Source: DYJB01 sp963777165 (lineage in GTDB: Bacteria > Chloroflexota > Anaerolineae > Anaerolineales > E44-bin32). From it: a stretch of DNA of 64,000 nucleotides. The notes beneath the pieces are model-generated. The model searched no databases. It saw nothing but the letters and a program-made list of their open reading frames with translations, and was not told where the DNA came from. Where the stretch lies: assembly GCA_963777165.1 (NCBI GenBank), contig CAVZPO010000026.1, positions 62,001-126,000 of the forward strand, read 5' to 3'. Below are positions 33,279-41,177 of this stretch, piece by piece. Within the stretch, counting starts at the first letter, position 1; every line of letters starts with the position of its first letter. The position numbers were made by a program, and so were the translations under genes.

Positions 33279-34205
33279 ATGACGCGTGAGCGGGTCTTGA
33301 TCATGGGCACCGGGGCGATGGCCTGCTGGTTTGCCGCGCGCCTGGCGCCGACGGTCGATGTGACGATGGCCGGCACGTGGCGGACAGGCCTGGAGGCGCT
33401 GGCCAGGAGCGGTGTGATCCTGGAAGACGGTGGGGCACATGCGTCGCATCGGGTGGAGGCGGCGGACTACTCCGCCGGGCTGCCGCCCTTCCGGTTCGCG
33501 TTGGTTCTGGTCAAGGCATTTCAAACGCAAGCTGCCGGGCAGGCGCTCCGCCGATGGCTGGCTCCGGACGGGGTGGCCGTGACGCTGCAAAACGGCCTGG
33601 GGAACCTGGAGAGTCTCGTCGAGGCGCTGGGCGAGGACAGGGTGGCGTTAGGGGTGACGACCGTCGGCGCGACGCTGGTGCAGCCCGGGCATGTGCGGGC
33701 GGGCGGGGACGGTCCAACGCGAGTCGCCCGACATCCGCGCACAGCGACTCTGGTCGACCTGTTGCGCACGGCGGGGTTAGACGCCGAACTAGCGGACGAT
33801 GCGCTCGGGCTGGCGTGGGGGAAGCTCGTCGTCAGCTGCGCGGTGAATCCGATCACCGCCTTGATGCGGATCCCGAACGGAGGGCTTCTTCTGCCCGAGG
33901 CGAGCTCTGCCTGGGGCGTGGCCTGCGACGCGGCAGCCGAGGCGGCCCGGGTGGCGCGTGCGGTCGGAATTCGATTGCCGTACGACGAGCCTCGCGCCGA
34001 ACTCGAGCGGATCCTCCACCGCACCGCCGGCAACAGGTCCTCGATGTTGCAGGATGTTGAAGGCGACCGGCCGACGGAGGTCGAGGCGATTACCGGTGCC
34101 GTCGTTGCCCGGGCCGAGGAGCACGGGGTACCGGTGCCGATCAATCGTGTGCTCCTGGCGCTCGTGCGCGGTCTGACGCATTCCTTGGAGCGAGGTGGGG
34201 CGTGA
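33279..34205 (+). CDS. panE: 2-dehydropantoate 2-reductase
   Basis: A 308-residue ketopantoate reductase. NADPH motif MGTGAMACWFAARL (residues 8-21), the VKAFQT segment with catalytic Lys, LQNGLGNLESL, and the second catalytic Lys in WGKLVVSCAVNPITAL are visible, as is SSMLQDVEGDRPTEV near the C-terminus. It reduces ketopantoate to pantoate between PanB and PanC. GTG at 33276 is an alternative start. The stop overlaps the panC GTG. Confidence 0.92.
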   Translation: MTRERVLIMGTGAMACWFAARLAPTVDVTMAGTWRTGLEALARSGVILEDGGAHASHRVEAADYSAGLPPFRFALVLVKAFQTQAAGQALRRWLAPDGVAVTLQNGLGNLESLVEALGEDRVALGVTTVGATLVQPGHVRAGGDGPTRVARHPRTATLVDLLRTAGLDAELADDALGLAWGKLVVSCAVNPITALMRIPNGGLLLPEASSAWGVACDAAAEAARVARAVGIRLPYDEPRAELERILHRTAGNRSSMLQDVEGDRPTEVEAITGAVVARAEEHGVPVPINRVLLALVRGLTHSLERGGA

Positions 34206-35057
34206 GGGTTGTCCAACGGTTGGAAGAACTGCGAGCCTCGCGCGCCGGCCTGGCGCGACCCCTGGGGCTCGTGCCGACGATGGGCGCGCTGCACGCAGGC
34301 CACCTATCGCTGGTGCGGCGGGCCCGGGCGGAATGCGCCAGCTTGGCCGTGAGCATCTTCGTCAATCCAACGCAGTTCGGTCCCCAGGAAGATCTACAGT
34401 CGTACCCGCGCGACCTGGAACGGGACCTGGAACTGTTGAGGCCCGAGGGCGTCGACCTGGTCTGGGCGCCCGAGGTGGAGGACCTGTACCCACCGGGAGA
34501 CCGATGCTGGGTCACCGTCGAGGGGCTGACGCGAGGGCTGGAGGGTGAGCGCCGCCCCGGCCACTTCCGCGGCGTGGCGACCGTCGTGACCAAGCTGTTC
34601 CATGCGTTTGAACCCCAGCGGGCGTACTTTGGACAGAAAGACGCCCAGCAGGCGACGGTCATCCGGCGAATGGCCCGTGATCTGCTCTTCCCGATTGAAG
34701 TCGTTGTCTGCCCCACGCTGCGCGAGCCGGATGGGCTGGCGCTTTCGAGCCGCAACCGCTCTCTCACGGCTGAGGAGCGCCAGGGCGGCGACCGTGCTGT
34801 CCCGGGCGCTGCGCGCCGCCTCGGAGGCCTATGCCGCCGGCGAGCGTGATGCCGAGCGACTGCGTCAGACGATGCGAGCCGTGCTCGCCTCCGAGCCGCG
34901 GGCGCGCCCGCATTACGTCTCGGCGGCGGACGTGGAGACGCTCGAGGAACTGGACGGGGACGTGGACCGTGCCCTGCTGTCGATGGCGGTCGCCATCGGC
35001 TCGACGACACTGATCGACAACGTGATCGTGGGGTCCAGCGAGCAACTACGGCAATGA
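34202..35057 (+). pseudogene. panC: pantothenate synthetase, interrupted by one frameshift
   Basis: The first frame (GTG at 34202) encodes a normal PanC N-terminus: VPTMGALHAGHLSLV (HxGH), SIFVNPTQFGP, FGQKDAQQATVIRRM and REPDGLALSSRNR. After SLTAEER near 34780 the protein continues in the +1 frame as AATVLSRALRAASEAYAAG and YVSAADVETLEELD to IDNVIVG. Joined, the product is about 284 residues, the normal length. All catalytic motifs lie before the break. Because the reading is otherwise intact, an assembly indel is as likely as real inactivation. Confidence 0.85.
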
Positions 35058-35074
35058 GTAATTAGCAGTTCGCA

Positions 35075-35275
35075 AGTAGCTGTCAGCGTTCTGAGGTCGG
35101 ATCCACGACAGCAGTATTGACATGAGAAACGATGACCGTGCTGGCAGGATATGGATTCCGAGTTGCCATCGCCCGGTAGGCAATTGCAGATCGCAGATTG
35201 CCAGCTGCTAATCGCCAATTGCCAGCCGCTAATTGCTGGTGGCTAATTGCTGATTGCTAATCGCTAGTTGCTTAC
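35075..35275 (+). repeat. AT-rich low-complexity repeats of GCTAATTGC type
   Basis: Between panC and coaX the sequence degenerates into many short overlapping copies of GCTAATTGC/GCCAATTGC/GCTAATCGC, clearly lower in GC than its surroundings. A similar CTAGCTACTAGC cluster occurs at 45338-45390. No gene is seen. Confidence 0.65.
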
Positions 35276-35312
35276 AGTTGACCGCAGACCGCGCACGTAC
35301 TGGAGGCTTCCC

Positions 35313-36080
35313 ATGCTTCTTGCCATCGACATCGGAAACACCAATCTGACTCTCGGCCTGTATCGCGGCGACGATCGGGTGGCCGCCTGGCGGCTGGCGA
35401 CGGCCCACGAGCGTATGCCCGACGAGTACGGGCTGCAAATTCTTGGGCTGCTCGAGCATGCCGGCTGCGCGCCGGGTGACATTGACGGGATCATCCTCGC
35501 CTCGGTGGTGCCGCCGCTCACCGGAGTGCTGGTCCAGGCGTGCGACACGTACCTTGGTCGCCGGCCGCTGGTTGTGGATGCGGGCGTGAAGACCGGGGTC
35601 CGGATCCGCTACGAGGATGCGAAGGGAGTCGGGGCCGACCGCGTGGTGGATGCCGCCGCCGTTCAGAAGATGTACGGCGGACCGGCGTGTGTGGTTGACT
35701 TCGGCACGGCAACGACGTTCGACGCCATCACCGCCGAGGGCGACTACCTGGGCGGCGCCATTGCCCCGGGGATCGGCATTGCCGCCGAGGCACTGTTCCA
35801 ACGCACGGCGAAACTCATGCGCGTCGATCTGGCTCGACCGCCGGCGGCGATCGGTCGGAACACGGTGCACGCCATCCAGTCCGGGCTGCTGTTTGGCTAC
35901 GTCGGGCTGGTGGAGGGAATGGTGGCGCGGTTTCGGAAGGAGCTGGGCCCCGACATGAAGGTGATCGGCACCGGGGGCCTGGTGGATCTGATCGCTGCCG
36001 AGACCGATGTGATCCAGATCAAGGCGCCCTGGCTGACGCTGGATGGGTTGAGGCTGGTTTGGGAGTTGAACCGGGCTTGA
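35313..36080 (+). CDS. coaX: type III pantothenate kinase
   Basis: A 255-residue ASKHA-fold kinase. The phosphate motif DIGNTNLTLGLY at residues 5-16, the GADRVVDAAA segment, DFGTATTFDAI and GGAIAPGIGIAAEALF identify CoaX. It phosphorylates pantothenate, the next step after the PanB-E-C products, and is potassium- or ammonium-dependent and insensitive to CoA in studied members. GGAGG lies 6 bases before the ATG. Confidence 0.95.
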   Translation: MLLAIDIGNTNLTLGLYRGDDRVAAWRLATAHERMPDEYGLQILGLLEHAGCAPGDIDGIILASVVPPLTGVLVQACDTYLGRRPLVVDAGVKTGVRIRYEDAKGVGADRVVDAAAVQKMYGGPACVVDFGTATTFDAITAEGDYLGGAIAPGIGIAAEALFQRTAKLMRVDLARPPAAIGRNTVHAIQSGLLFGYVGLVEGMVARFRKELGPDMKVIGTGGLVDLIAAETDVIQIKAPWLTLDGLRLVWELNRA

Positions 36081-36300
36081 GGGCGGCCAGCAAGCATGCC
36101 CGCCTGTGACGCCCGGCGATCCACGGGTAAGGCCTCACGCCAATGGCCTCATTCCAAGGACCGAGGCTGCTCCTCTGGTCGGCGGACGCCAGTGTGCTCA
36201 GCACACGGTACCCCGCCACTTGACACGTGGTCCCACCGCGTACCAGGTGGTGGTGCCAGAACCCCTGGCTGCAGAGCGGTCAGTCAACATGGAGAATTCG

Positions 36301-36846
36301 ATGGGCGCAAGCGTTCGGCTGGTCCCGATGACCGAGTCCGAGTTCAGCGCATACGAACAGGCTGAAGCGCAGGAGTATGCCCGCGAGAACGTCCTGGCCG
36401 GATACTGGGCGGAGGACGAAGCATTCGACCGCGCCCGCAAGTCCCATCGAATGCTGCTGCCGCAGGGCGCCGCCACGGCGGGACATCACTTCTGCCATGT
36501 GGTCGATGAGAAGAGCGGGGAGCGCGTGGGTGCGGTATGGTGGTTTGAGGATCGGGAGGGGAGCGAACCGCGGGCTTTCGTCTATCACGTCCTGGTAGAG
36601 CCGAGCTGGCGACGGAAGGGCTACGGGTCGGCAGCGCTGACGGCGGTGGAGGCCCAGGCGCGAGCCCTGGGCATGGTGGCTGTGGGGCTGCATGTCTTTG
36701 CCCAGAATCCCGAGGCAATCCGGGTGTATGAACGGCTTGGCTTCATGACGACGAGCCTCAACATGCTCAAGCCTGTGCTGCCGCTGGAAGGCAAGCGCGT
36801 GGCGCAGCGGTCCGCACCCCGGGGAGGGCCGGGGAGGGGTCGTTGA
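36301..36846 (+). CDS. GNAT family N-acetyltransferase
   Basis: A 181-residue acetyltransferase. The acetyl-CoA loop is EPSWRRKGYGSAALTAVEA (R/QxxGxG/A), preceded by the strand AFVYHVLVE and followed by VGLHVFAQNPEAIRVYERLGF. The N-terminal part contains AQEYARENVLAGYW, common in Bacillus/Chloroflexota GNATs of the YkwB/YycN type. Substrate unknown. GGAG lies 6 bases before the ATG at 36301; ATG at 36289 is an alternative start. Confidence 0.85.
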   Translation: MGASVRLVPMTESEFSAYEQAEAQEYARENVLAGYWAEDEAFDRARKSHRMLLPQGAATAGHHFCHVVDEKSGERVGAVWWFEDREGSEPRAFVYHVLVEPSWRRKGYGSAALTAVEAQARALGMVAVGLHVFAQNPEAIRVYERLGFMTTSLNMLKPVLPLEGKRVAQRSAPRGGPGRGR

Positions 36847-36851
36847 GCCGT

Positions 36852-36904
36852 CCCCCAGGCGCCTGGGGGAACGAGCTGCGACGGAAGGCTCGCAGCTCGT
36901 TCCC
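36852..36904 (+). terminator. two overlapping hairpins after GNAT gene
   Basis: CCCCCAGGCGCCTGGGGG is a perfect palindrome whose right arm overlaps the left arm of GGGAACGAGCTGCGA/TCGCAGCTCGTTCCC (15 bp, 36867-36904). The two folds exclude one another. No T-run follows; it probably ends or processes transcripts ahead of the catabolic locus. Confidence 0.55.
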
Positions 36905-37046
36905 GGTCTGACTTCGGATTCCGGCCATTCCTTCTGTCAACAAGAAGACATCGAGGCCGTCGCAGGCTTGCCGAGCGGATTTCACGCGCGCGCCGTCATT
37001 CGGATCAAGCCTTTGGCGCCAGTCGGGATTCGAGACGAAAATCACG

Positions 37047-37075
37047 TTGACATCCTGCAATCGTTCTCCTATAGT
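37047..37075 (+). promoter_or_regulatory. consensus promoter TTGACA-17-TATAGT of the catabolic locus
   Basis: A perfect -35 (37047-37052) and near-perfect -10 (37070-37075) at exactly 17 bases, the strongest sigma70-type promoter in the window. It lies about 200 bases before the GntR regulator gene. Confidence 0.75.
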
Positions 37076-37096
37076 GAAGAAGCTGATATCTGAAAT

Positions 37097-37108
37097 GTTA
37101 CATGTAAC
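37097..37108 (+). promoter_or_regulatory. palindromic operator candidate GTTACATGTAAC
   Basis: A perfect 12-bp palindrome located about 15 bases downstream of the predicted transcription start. Its GT...AC form is what GntR/FadR dimers bind, and the adjacent gene encodes such a regulator, so autoregulation by road-block is inferred. Confidence 0.6.
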
Positions 37109-37278
37109 CGTGCTTCGGAGCGACAGCCAGGCGAGACTGTCGTTCGTTGTGCAGGCTTCCCAGGCGCTAAGGCAAGTGAATTCCGGGCCGCGCGGCTGCT
37201 GGTGCGGGTGAGGCGACGGGTCGTGAGAGCGACCGTCGTCCCGTGTGGTTGTCCGTCTGTGGAGATGGGATTGCCGTG

Positions 37279-37989
37279 ATGCTGCAAAACCGCGAGTCGC
37301 TGGTGGAGCCCTACTTCCCCCTCGATCGCACCGATCTGACCGAACGCACCTATGCCGTGCTGAAGGACCGCATCCTGACCCGCCGGCTGGAGCCGGGATC
37401 GCGCATCTCGGTCCCGGAGATCTCGGCTGCCCTGGGCGTCAGCCGCACCCCGGTCAACGATGCCCTGAAACGCCTGGCGACCGAGGGCCTGGTGGAAATC
37501 ATCCCGCGCCGCGGCACCTTCGTCACCGGGCTGAGCGCCTCCGATGTGTGCGAGTTGTTCGATATCCGCCTGCTGATCGAGTCGCACGCCGTGGAGGGCA
37601 TTGTCGCCGGCGGGCGGTCGGCCGAGTACCTGCAGGCGGTCAGCGAACCGATGGCGCGCATGCGCCGCGCCATGATCGATGACGACTACGGCGACTACGA
37701 GACCTTCGTCTCCGGCGATCGCGAGCTGCACATGACGATCGTCGAAATGACGCGCAACCAGCGCCTGCTGGAGATCTACACCGACCTCAACGTGCACATC
37801 CAGGTCACGCGGGCGCACTACCTCGAGAGCGTCGAGAACGCCCGGCAGGCTTATCAGGAGCACGAGGCCATTCTGGCCGGGTTCCGAGCCGAGAGCGCAG
37901 AACAGGTCATCGCCGCTCTGCGCTCTCATGTTTCCAACGTCAAGAACCGCATGCTCGACCTGCTGTCGCAGCAGGGAGGGTCGCTCTAA
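37279..37989 (+). CDS. GntR family transcriptional regulator, FadR/FCD subfamily
   Basis: A 236-residue regulator. Residues 18-85 are a winged helix: LTERTYAVLKDRILTRRLEPG, the recognition helix VSRTPVNDALKRLATEG and wing IIPRRGTFVTG. Residues 95-225 are an all-helical FCD ligand domain, with metal-ligand-type residues in RDEL-like FVSGDRELHMTIVEMTRN and QEHEAILAGFRAES. FadR-type regulators sense carboxylic acids and sugar acids, consistent with the downstream genes. It likely controls the whole plus-strand locus from the promoter at 37047. Confidence 0.9.
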   Translation: MLQNRESLVEPYFPLDRTDLTERTYAVLKDRILTRRLEPGSRISVPEISAALGVSRTPVNDALKRLATEGLVEIIPRRGTFVTGLSASDVCELFDIRLLIESHAVEGIVAGGRSAEYLQAVSEPMARMRRAMIDDDYGDYETFVSGDRELHMTIVEMTRNQRLLEIYTDLNVHIQVTRAHYLESVENARQAYQEHEAILAGFRAESAEQVIAALRSHVSNVKNRMLDLLSQQGGSL

Positions 37990-38790
37990 GTGGCTGAGCC
38001 GCCCGAGGCCGTGGGCGACGTGATGGCATCCTTCCGGCTGGATGGCCGGACCTGCCTGGTGACCGGCGCCGGCCGCGGGCTGGGGCGCGCCGTGGCCCTG
38101 GGCCTGGCGCAGGCCGGAGGCCAGCTGATGCTGGTGGACGTCAACCCGGAGGACCTGGCCGGCGTCGAAGCGGAGCTGCGGAGCGCCGGGAGCCAGGTGG
38201 CGACGGCGGTGGTCGATGTCGGGGACGAGGGCCAGGTGCAGGCCTGCATCGCAGAGACGTTGCGCCGTTTTGGTGGGCTGCAGGTTCTGGTCAACAACGC
38301 CGGCGTGACCAGCCGGGCGCCGTTGGAGGACCTGCCCCTGGAGGATTGGGAACGCGTGTTGCGTGTCAACCTGACGGGCACGTACCTGTGCTCGAAGCAC
38401 GCCGTTCGCCCGATGATCGCGCAGAGGGCAGGCTCGATCATCAACATCGCCTCGATGTCGGGGCTGGTGGGCAACCGGGGCGGCGACAACAGCCACTACT
38501 GTGCCAGCAAGGGCGGGGTGATCGCGTTGACGCGCTCGCTGGCCGTCGAGTGGGCGCGGCATGGAATCCGCGTCAACGCCGTTGCCCCAGGCTACTGCGT
38601 GACGCCGATGACCGACCGGCTGAAACAACGCGACCCCGCCTTCTATCAGGAGTTGGTCGGCCGTGTCCCGCTGGGGCGGTTCGGCACCGGCCAGGATCTG
38701 GCGGCAGCGGTCGTCTACCTGTCGAGTGATGCCTCGGCCTACGTGTCGGGGAGCGTGCTGGTGGTCGATGGGGCTTACACGGCATGGTGA
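37990..38790 (+). CDS. SDR family oxidoreductase
   Basis: A 266-residue classical short-chain dehydrogenase with a GTG start (ATG at 38023 is an alternative). Cofactor motif TGAGRGLGRAVALG, NNAGVTSRAPLEDL, catalytic Ser in IINIASMSG and YxxxK in YCASKGGVIALTRS with Cys next to the Tyr, then PGYCVTPMT. The Asp in MLVDVNPED favours NAD. Such enzymes oxidise polyols or sugar acids such as gluconate (IdnO/GNO-like). It directly follows the regulator, so the substrate is probably the transported compound. Confidence 0.88.
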   Translation: MAEPPEAVGDVMASFRLDGRTCLVTGAGRGLGRAVALGLAQAGGQLMLVDVNPEDLAGVEAELRSAGSQVATAVVDVGDEGQVQACIAETLRRFGGLQVLVNNAGVTSRAPLEDLPLEDWERVLRVNLTGTYLCSKHAVRPMIAQRAGSIINIASMSGLVGNRGGDNSHYCASKGGVIALTRSLAVEWARHGIRVNAVAPGYCVTPMTDRLKQRDPAFYQELVGRVPLGRFGTGQDLAAAVVYLSSDASAYVSGSVLVVDGAYTAW

Positions 38791-38802
38791 GGAGGACGAC
38801 GG

Positions 38803-39804
38803 ATGAGCCAGACGTTGGTGCCTGAACCGGCCGCTGGAACGACGAGGGAGGCGACGCTGAGCCGGATCGATTCCCGGCGCCGCATGCTCTCGGCCGCCGC
38901 CATCTGGATCGTGCTGGTCGGCCTGGTGTTCATCGCCTCGCGCGTCTCGAATGTGTTTCTGACGCAGCGCAACCTGACCGTGATCCTGAAGCAGGCGGCT
39001 CCGCTGGGGATCCTGGCCGTCGGTGAAACCATCGTGCTGCTTACCGGAGGGATCGACCTGTCGGTGGCGTCGGTGATGGCGACGGCCTCCATCTTCGCCG
39101 CCGGGATCTCGAATGGGAGCGACCAGTACGTCTGGCCGGTGATCCTGCTGTGCCTGGTCTTCTCGACGCTGGTGGGCTTCGGGAACGGGCTGCTGGTGAC
39201 CAAGCTCAAGATCCCACCATTCATTGCCACCCTGGGAATGATCCTGGTCGTGCAAGGGTTCCGCTTTGTCTACACAGGGGGAACACCCAAATCACTGGTG
39301 CCACCCACGATCAAGTTCTGGGGCCAGGGGTTGACGGGACCCGTACCTAACGGCCTGATCATCTGGCTTGTGGTCGTGCTGGTGGCCGTATTCATTCTGT
39401 CGCGCACGACCTTCGGGCGGCGGCTCTACGCCGTAGGAGGCAATCCGCGGGCGGCGTTCCTGTCCGGCGTCGGCGTAGACGGGATCAAGATCGCGGCGTA
39501 CACCATCTGCGGCTTCCTGGCCGGGGTGGCCGGGATGGTGCTGCTGGGATACGTCGGGGCGGCCGACAACTGGCTGGGGAACGGGTACGAGTTGAATGCG
39601 ATTGCGGCGGTGGTCATCGGAGGGACGGCATTCGAAGGGGGCAAGGGATCTCAGATCGGTACCGTCGCCGGCGTGCTCATCCTGACGGTGCTTTTCATGC
39701 TGGTGCTCATGCTCCAATTCGACGAATCCGTGAGGCGGATCATCAAGGGCGCGGCCATCCTGCTGGCCGCCGGCCTGTATGCCCGCCTGCGTGCTCGAAC
39801 CTGA
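38803..39804 (+). CDS. sugar ABC transporter permease (RbsC/LsrC family)
   Basis: A 333-residue BPD_transp_2 permease with about ten hydrophobic segments. The family markers ETIVLLTGGIDLSVASVM, LVTKLKIPPFIATLGMILV, GRRLYAVGGNPRAAFLSGV and IAAVVIGGTAFEGGKGSQIG are all present. It forms the membrane channel for a ribose-type ABC importer with the genes at 39927, 41178 and 42661. AGGAGG lies 8 bases before the ATG. Confidence 0.92.
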   Translation: MSQTLVPEPAAGTTREATLSRIDSRRRMLSAAAIWIVLVGLVFIASRVSNVFLTQRNLTVILKQAAPLGILAVGETIVLLTGGIDLSVASVMATASIFAAGISNGSDQYVWPVILLCLVFSTLVGFGNGLLVTKLKIPPFIATLGMILVVQGFRFVYTGGTPKSLVPPTIKFWGQGLTGPVPNGLIIWLVVVLVAVFILSRTTFGRRLYAVGGNPRAAFLSGVGVDGIKIAAYTICGFLAGVAGMVLLGYVGAADNWLGNGYELNAIAAVVIGGTAFEGGKGSQIGTVAGVLILTVLFMLVLMLQFDESVRRIIKGAAILLAAGLYARLRART

Positions 39805-39926
39805 CGGAGTGGTCGGGGGGGCAACACGCGCGCCGTGACCGCGAAAGGAGGTGCTTCCAGCTCTAGCGTGGGAACTTGCCAAGAGCGTGGGCCGTGTTCG
39901 ACCCAATCCTAAGGAGGACAAGGAAG

Positions 39927-41069
39927 ATGTCTGGCCGTAAGCTTTCGTGGATCGTCTCGATCTTGATTCTGGCCTCGATCGTCCTGGGCGCCTGTGCACA
40001 GGCGACCCCGGCGCCCGAGGAACCGGTAGTGACGGAAGCCCCCGTGGTAACCGAAGCCCCAGCCGAGCCCGTTGTGGCTGGCCCGGTGACCTACACCGTC
40101 GGCGCGGATGGTATGGTCGATACGACGGCCTTCAAGAAGGACCCGCCGTACACGATCTGCTTCTCCAACGCCTCGGTGGCCAACGACTGGCGCGTGGCCA
40201 TGAACGGCCATGTCACCTATGCCGTCGAAGAGGCCAAGGCCAAGGGTCTGGTGTCGGACTACTTCTACGCCGACGCCAACGACAATCCCAACAAGCAGAT
40301 CTCGGACATCGAGGACCTGCTGACCAAGGGCTGCGACGTGTTGTTGATCAGCGCCGCCGCTCAGGACGTGGTTGACCCCGGCGCCAAGCAGGCGATGGAG
40401 ATGGGCGTGCCGGTGATCACCGTGGACCGCGACGTGCAGAACCCGGACAACCGGGTCTCCTATACCGACGGCGACTCGTGTCTGATGGGCAAGACGATGG
40501 CGGAGTGGATGGTGAAGGAGCTGGACGGCAAGGGCGATATCGTCCTGGCCTCCGGCCTGGCCGGCGCCAGCCCGGCGGAAGAGCGGCTGCGCTGCGCCCG
40601 CGAGGTCTTCGCCCAGTACCCGGACATTAAGGAACTGGCGCAGGCCTACACCGACTGGTCGCCGACCGGCGGCCAGAAGCAGATGGAAGCCTGGATCACG
40701 CAGTTTGGTGATCAGATCGACGGTATCTGGTCGGACAGCGCGCTGCAGGGTGTGGGCATCGTGAACGCGCTGGTGGCGGCCGGGATGAAGGTCCCGCCGA
40801 TCACGGGCGAAGACTGGGCGCTCTTCCTGCATCAGGCGGTGGACAACCAGTTCCAGTTCGCGGCCGTGAGCTTCCCGAACCGGTTGGGCTACTTCGCCGT
40901 GACGGATGCTCTCGACCTGCTGGCGGGGAAGCCCATCCCGTTCCACCACCAGGTCGCGCCGCTTACCATCACCTGGGACAACATGGAAACCTACTACAAC
41001 ACGAGCATGGCGGACGCGTTGTGGCTGGACATGTTGCCTGAGGTCCGGATGAAGTTGTACGGGCAGTAG
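39927..41069 (+). CDS. sugar ABC transporter substrate-binding lipoprotein
   Basis: A 380-residue Peripla_BP_4-type binding protein. The lipoprotein signal peptide ends in ILASIVLGAC, with the lipidated Cys at about residue 22, followed by a Glu/Pro/Val-rich linker (TEAPVVTEAPAEP). The two-lobe fold shows YTICFSNASVANDWRVAMNG, DANDNPNKQISDIEDLLTKG, LLISAAAQDVV, VPVITVDRDV and WSDSALQGVGIVNAL. It captures the sugar or polyol outside the membrane for the permeases. AAGGAGG precedes the ATG. A strong hairpin follows the stop, fitting higher expression of the binding protein than of the ATPase. Confidence 0.92.
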   Translation: MSGRKLSWIVSILILASIVLGACAQATPAPEEPVVTEAPVVTEAPAEPVVAGPVTYTVGADGMVDTTAFKKDPPYTICFSNASVANDWRVAMNGHVTYAVEEAKAKGLVSDYFYADANDNPNKQISDIEDLLTKGCDVLLISAAAQDVVDPGAKQAMEMGVPVITVDRDVQNPDNRVSYTDGDSCLMGKTMAEWMVKELDGKGDIVLASGLAGASPAEERLRCAREVFAQYPDIKELAQAYTDWSPTGGQKQMEAWITQFGDQIDGIWSDSALQGVGIVNALVAAGMKVPPITGEDWALFLHQAVDNQFQFAAVSFPNRLGYFAVTDALDLLAGKPIPFHHQVAPLTITWDNMETYYNTSMADALWLDMLPEVRMKLYGQ

Positions 41070-41105
41070 AACGACGGGTCGATCCACGACCCGCGCGGTA
41101 TCGCC

Positions 41106-41141
41106 CCTTCTGGCCGAGGCAATTCCGCCTCGGCCAGAAGG
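41106..41141 (+). terminator. intercistronic hairpin after binding-protein gene
   Basis: A 15-bp perfect stem CCTTCTGGCCGAGGC/GCCTCGGCCAGAAGG with AATTCC loop, no T-run. Such elements protect the upstream mRNA and reduce read-through to the ATPase gene. Confidence 0.65.
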
Positions 41142-41177
41142 CCCCACAGGCTGAACAGCCTGACATGCGAGGCGGTT

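Noticed and set aside
36767..37060. 97-codon minus-strand frame after the GNAT gene
   Set aside because: It spans the double hairpin and part of the promoter region and has no recognisable domain or ribosome site.
37069..39255. 728-codon open frame antisense to the regulator, SDR and permease genes
   Set aside because: No domain or signal is visible, and the plus-strand genes are certain; similar antisense frames occur opposite many genes in this window.
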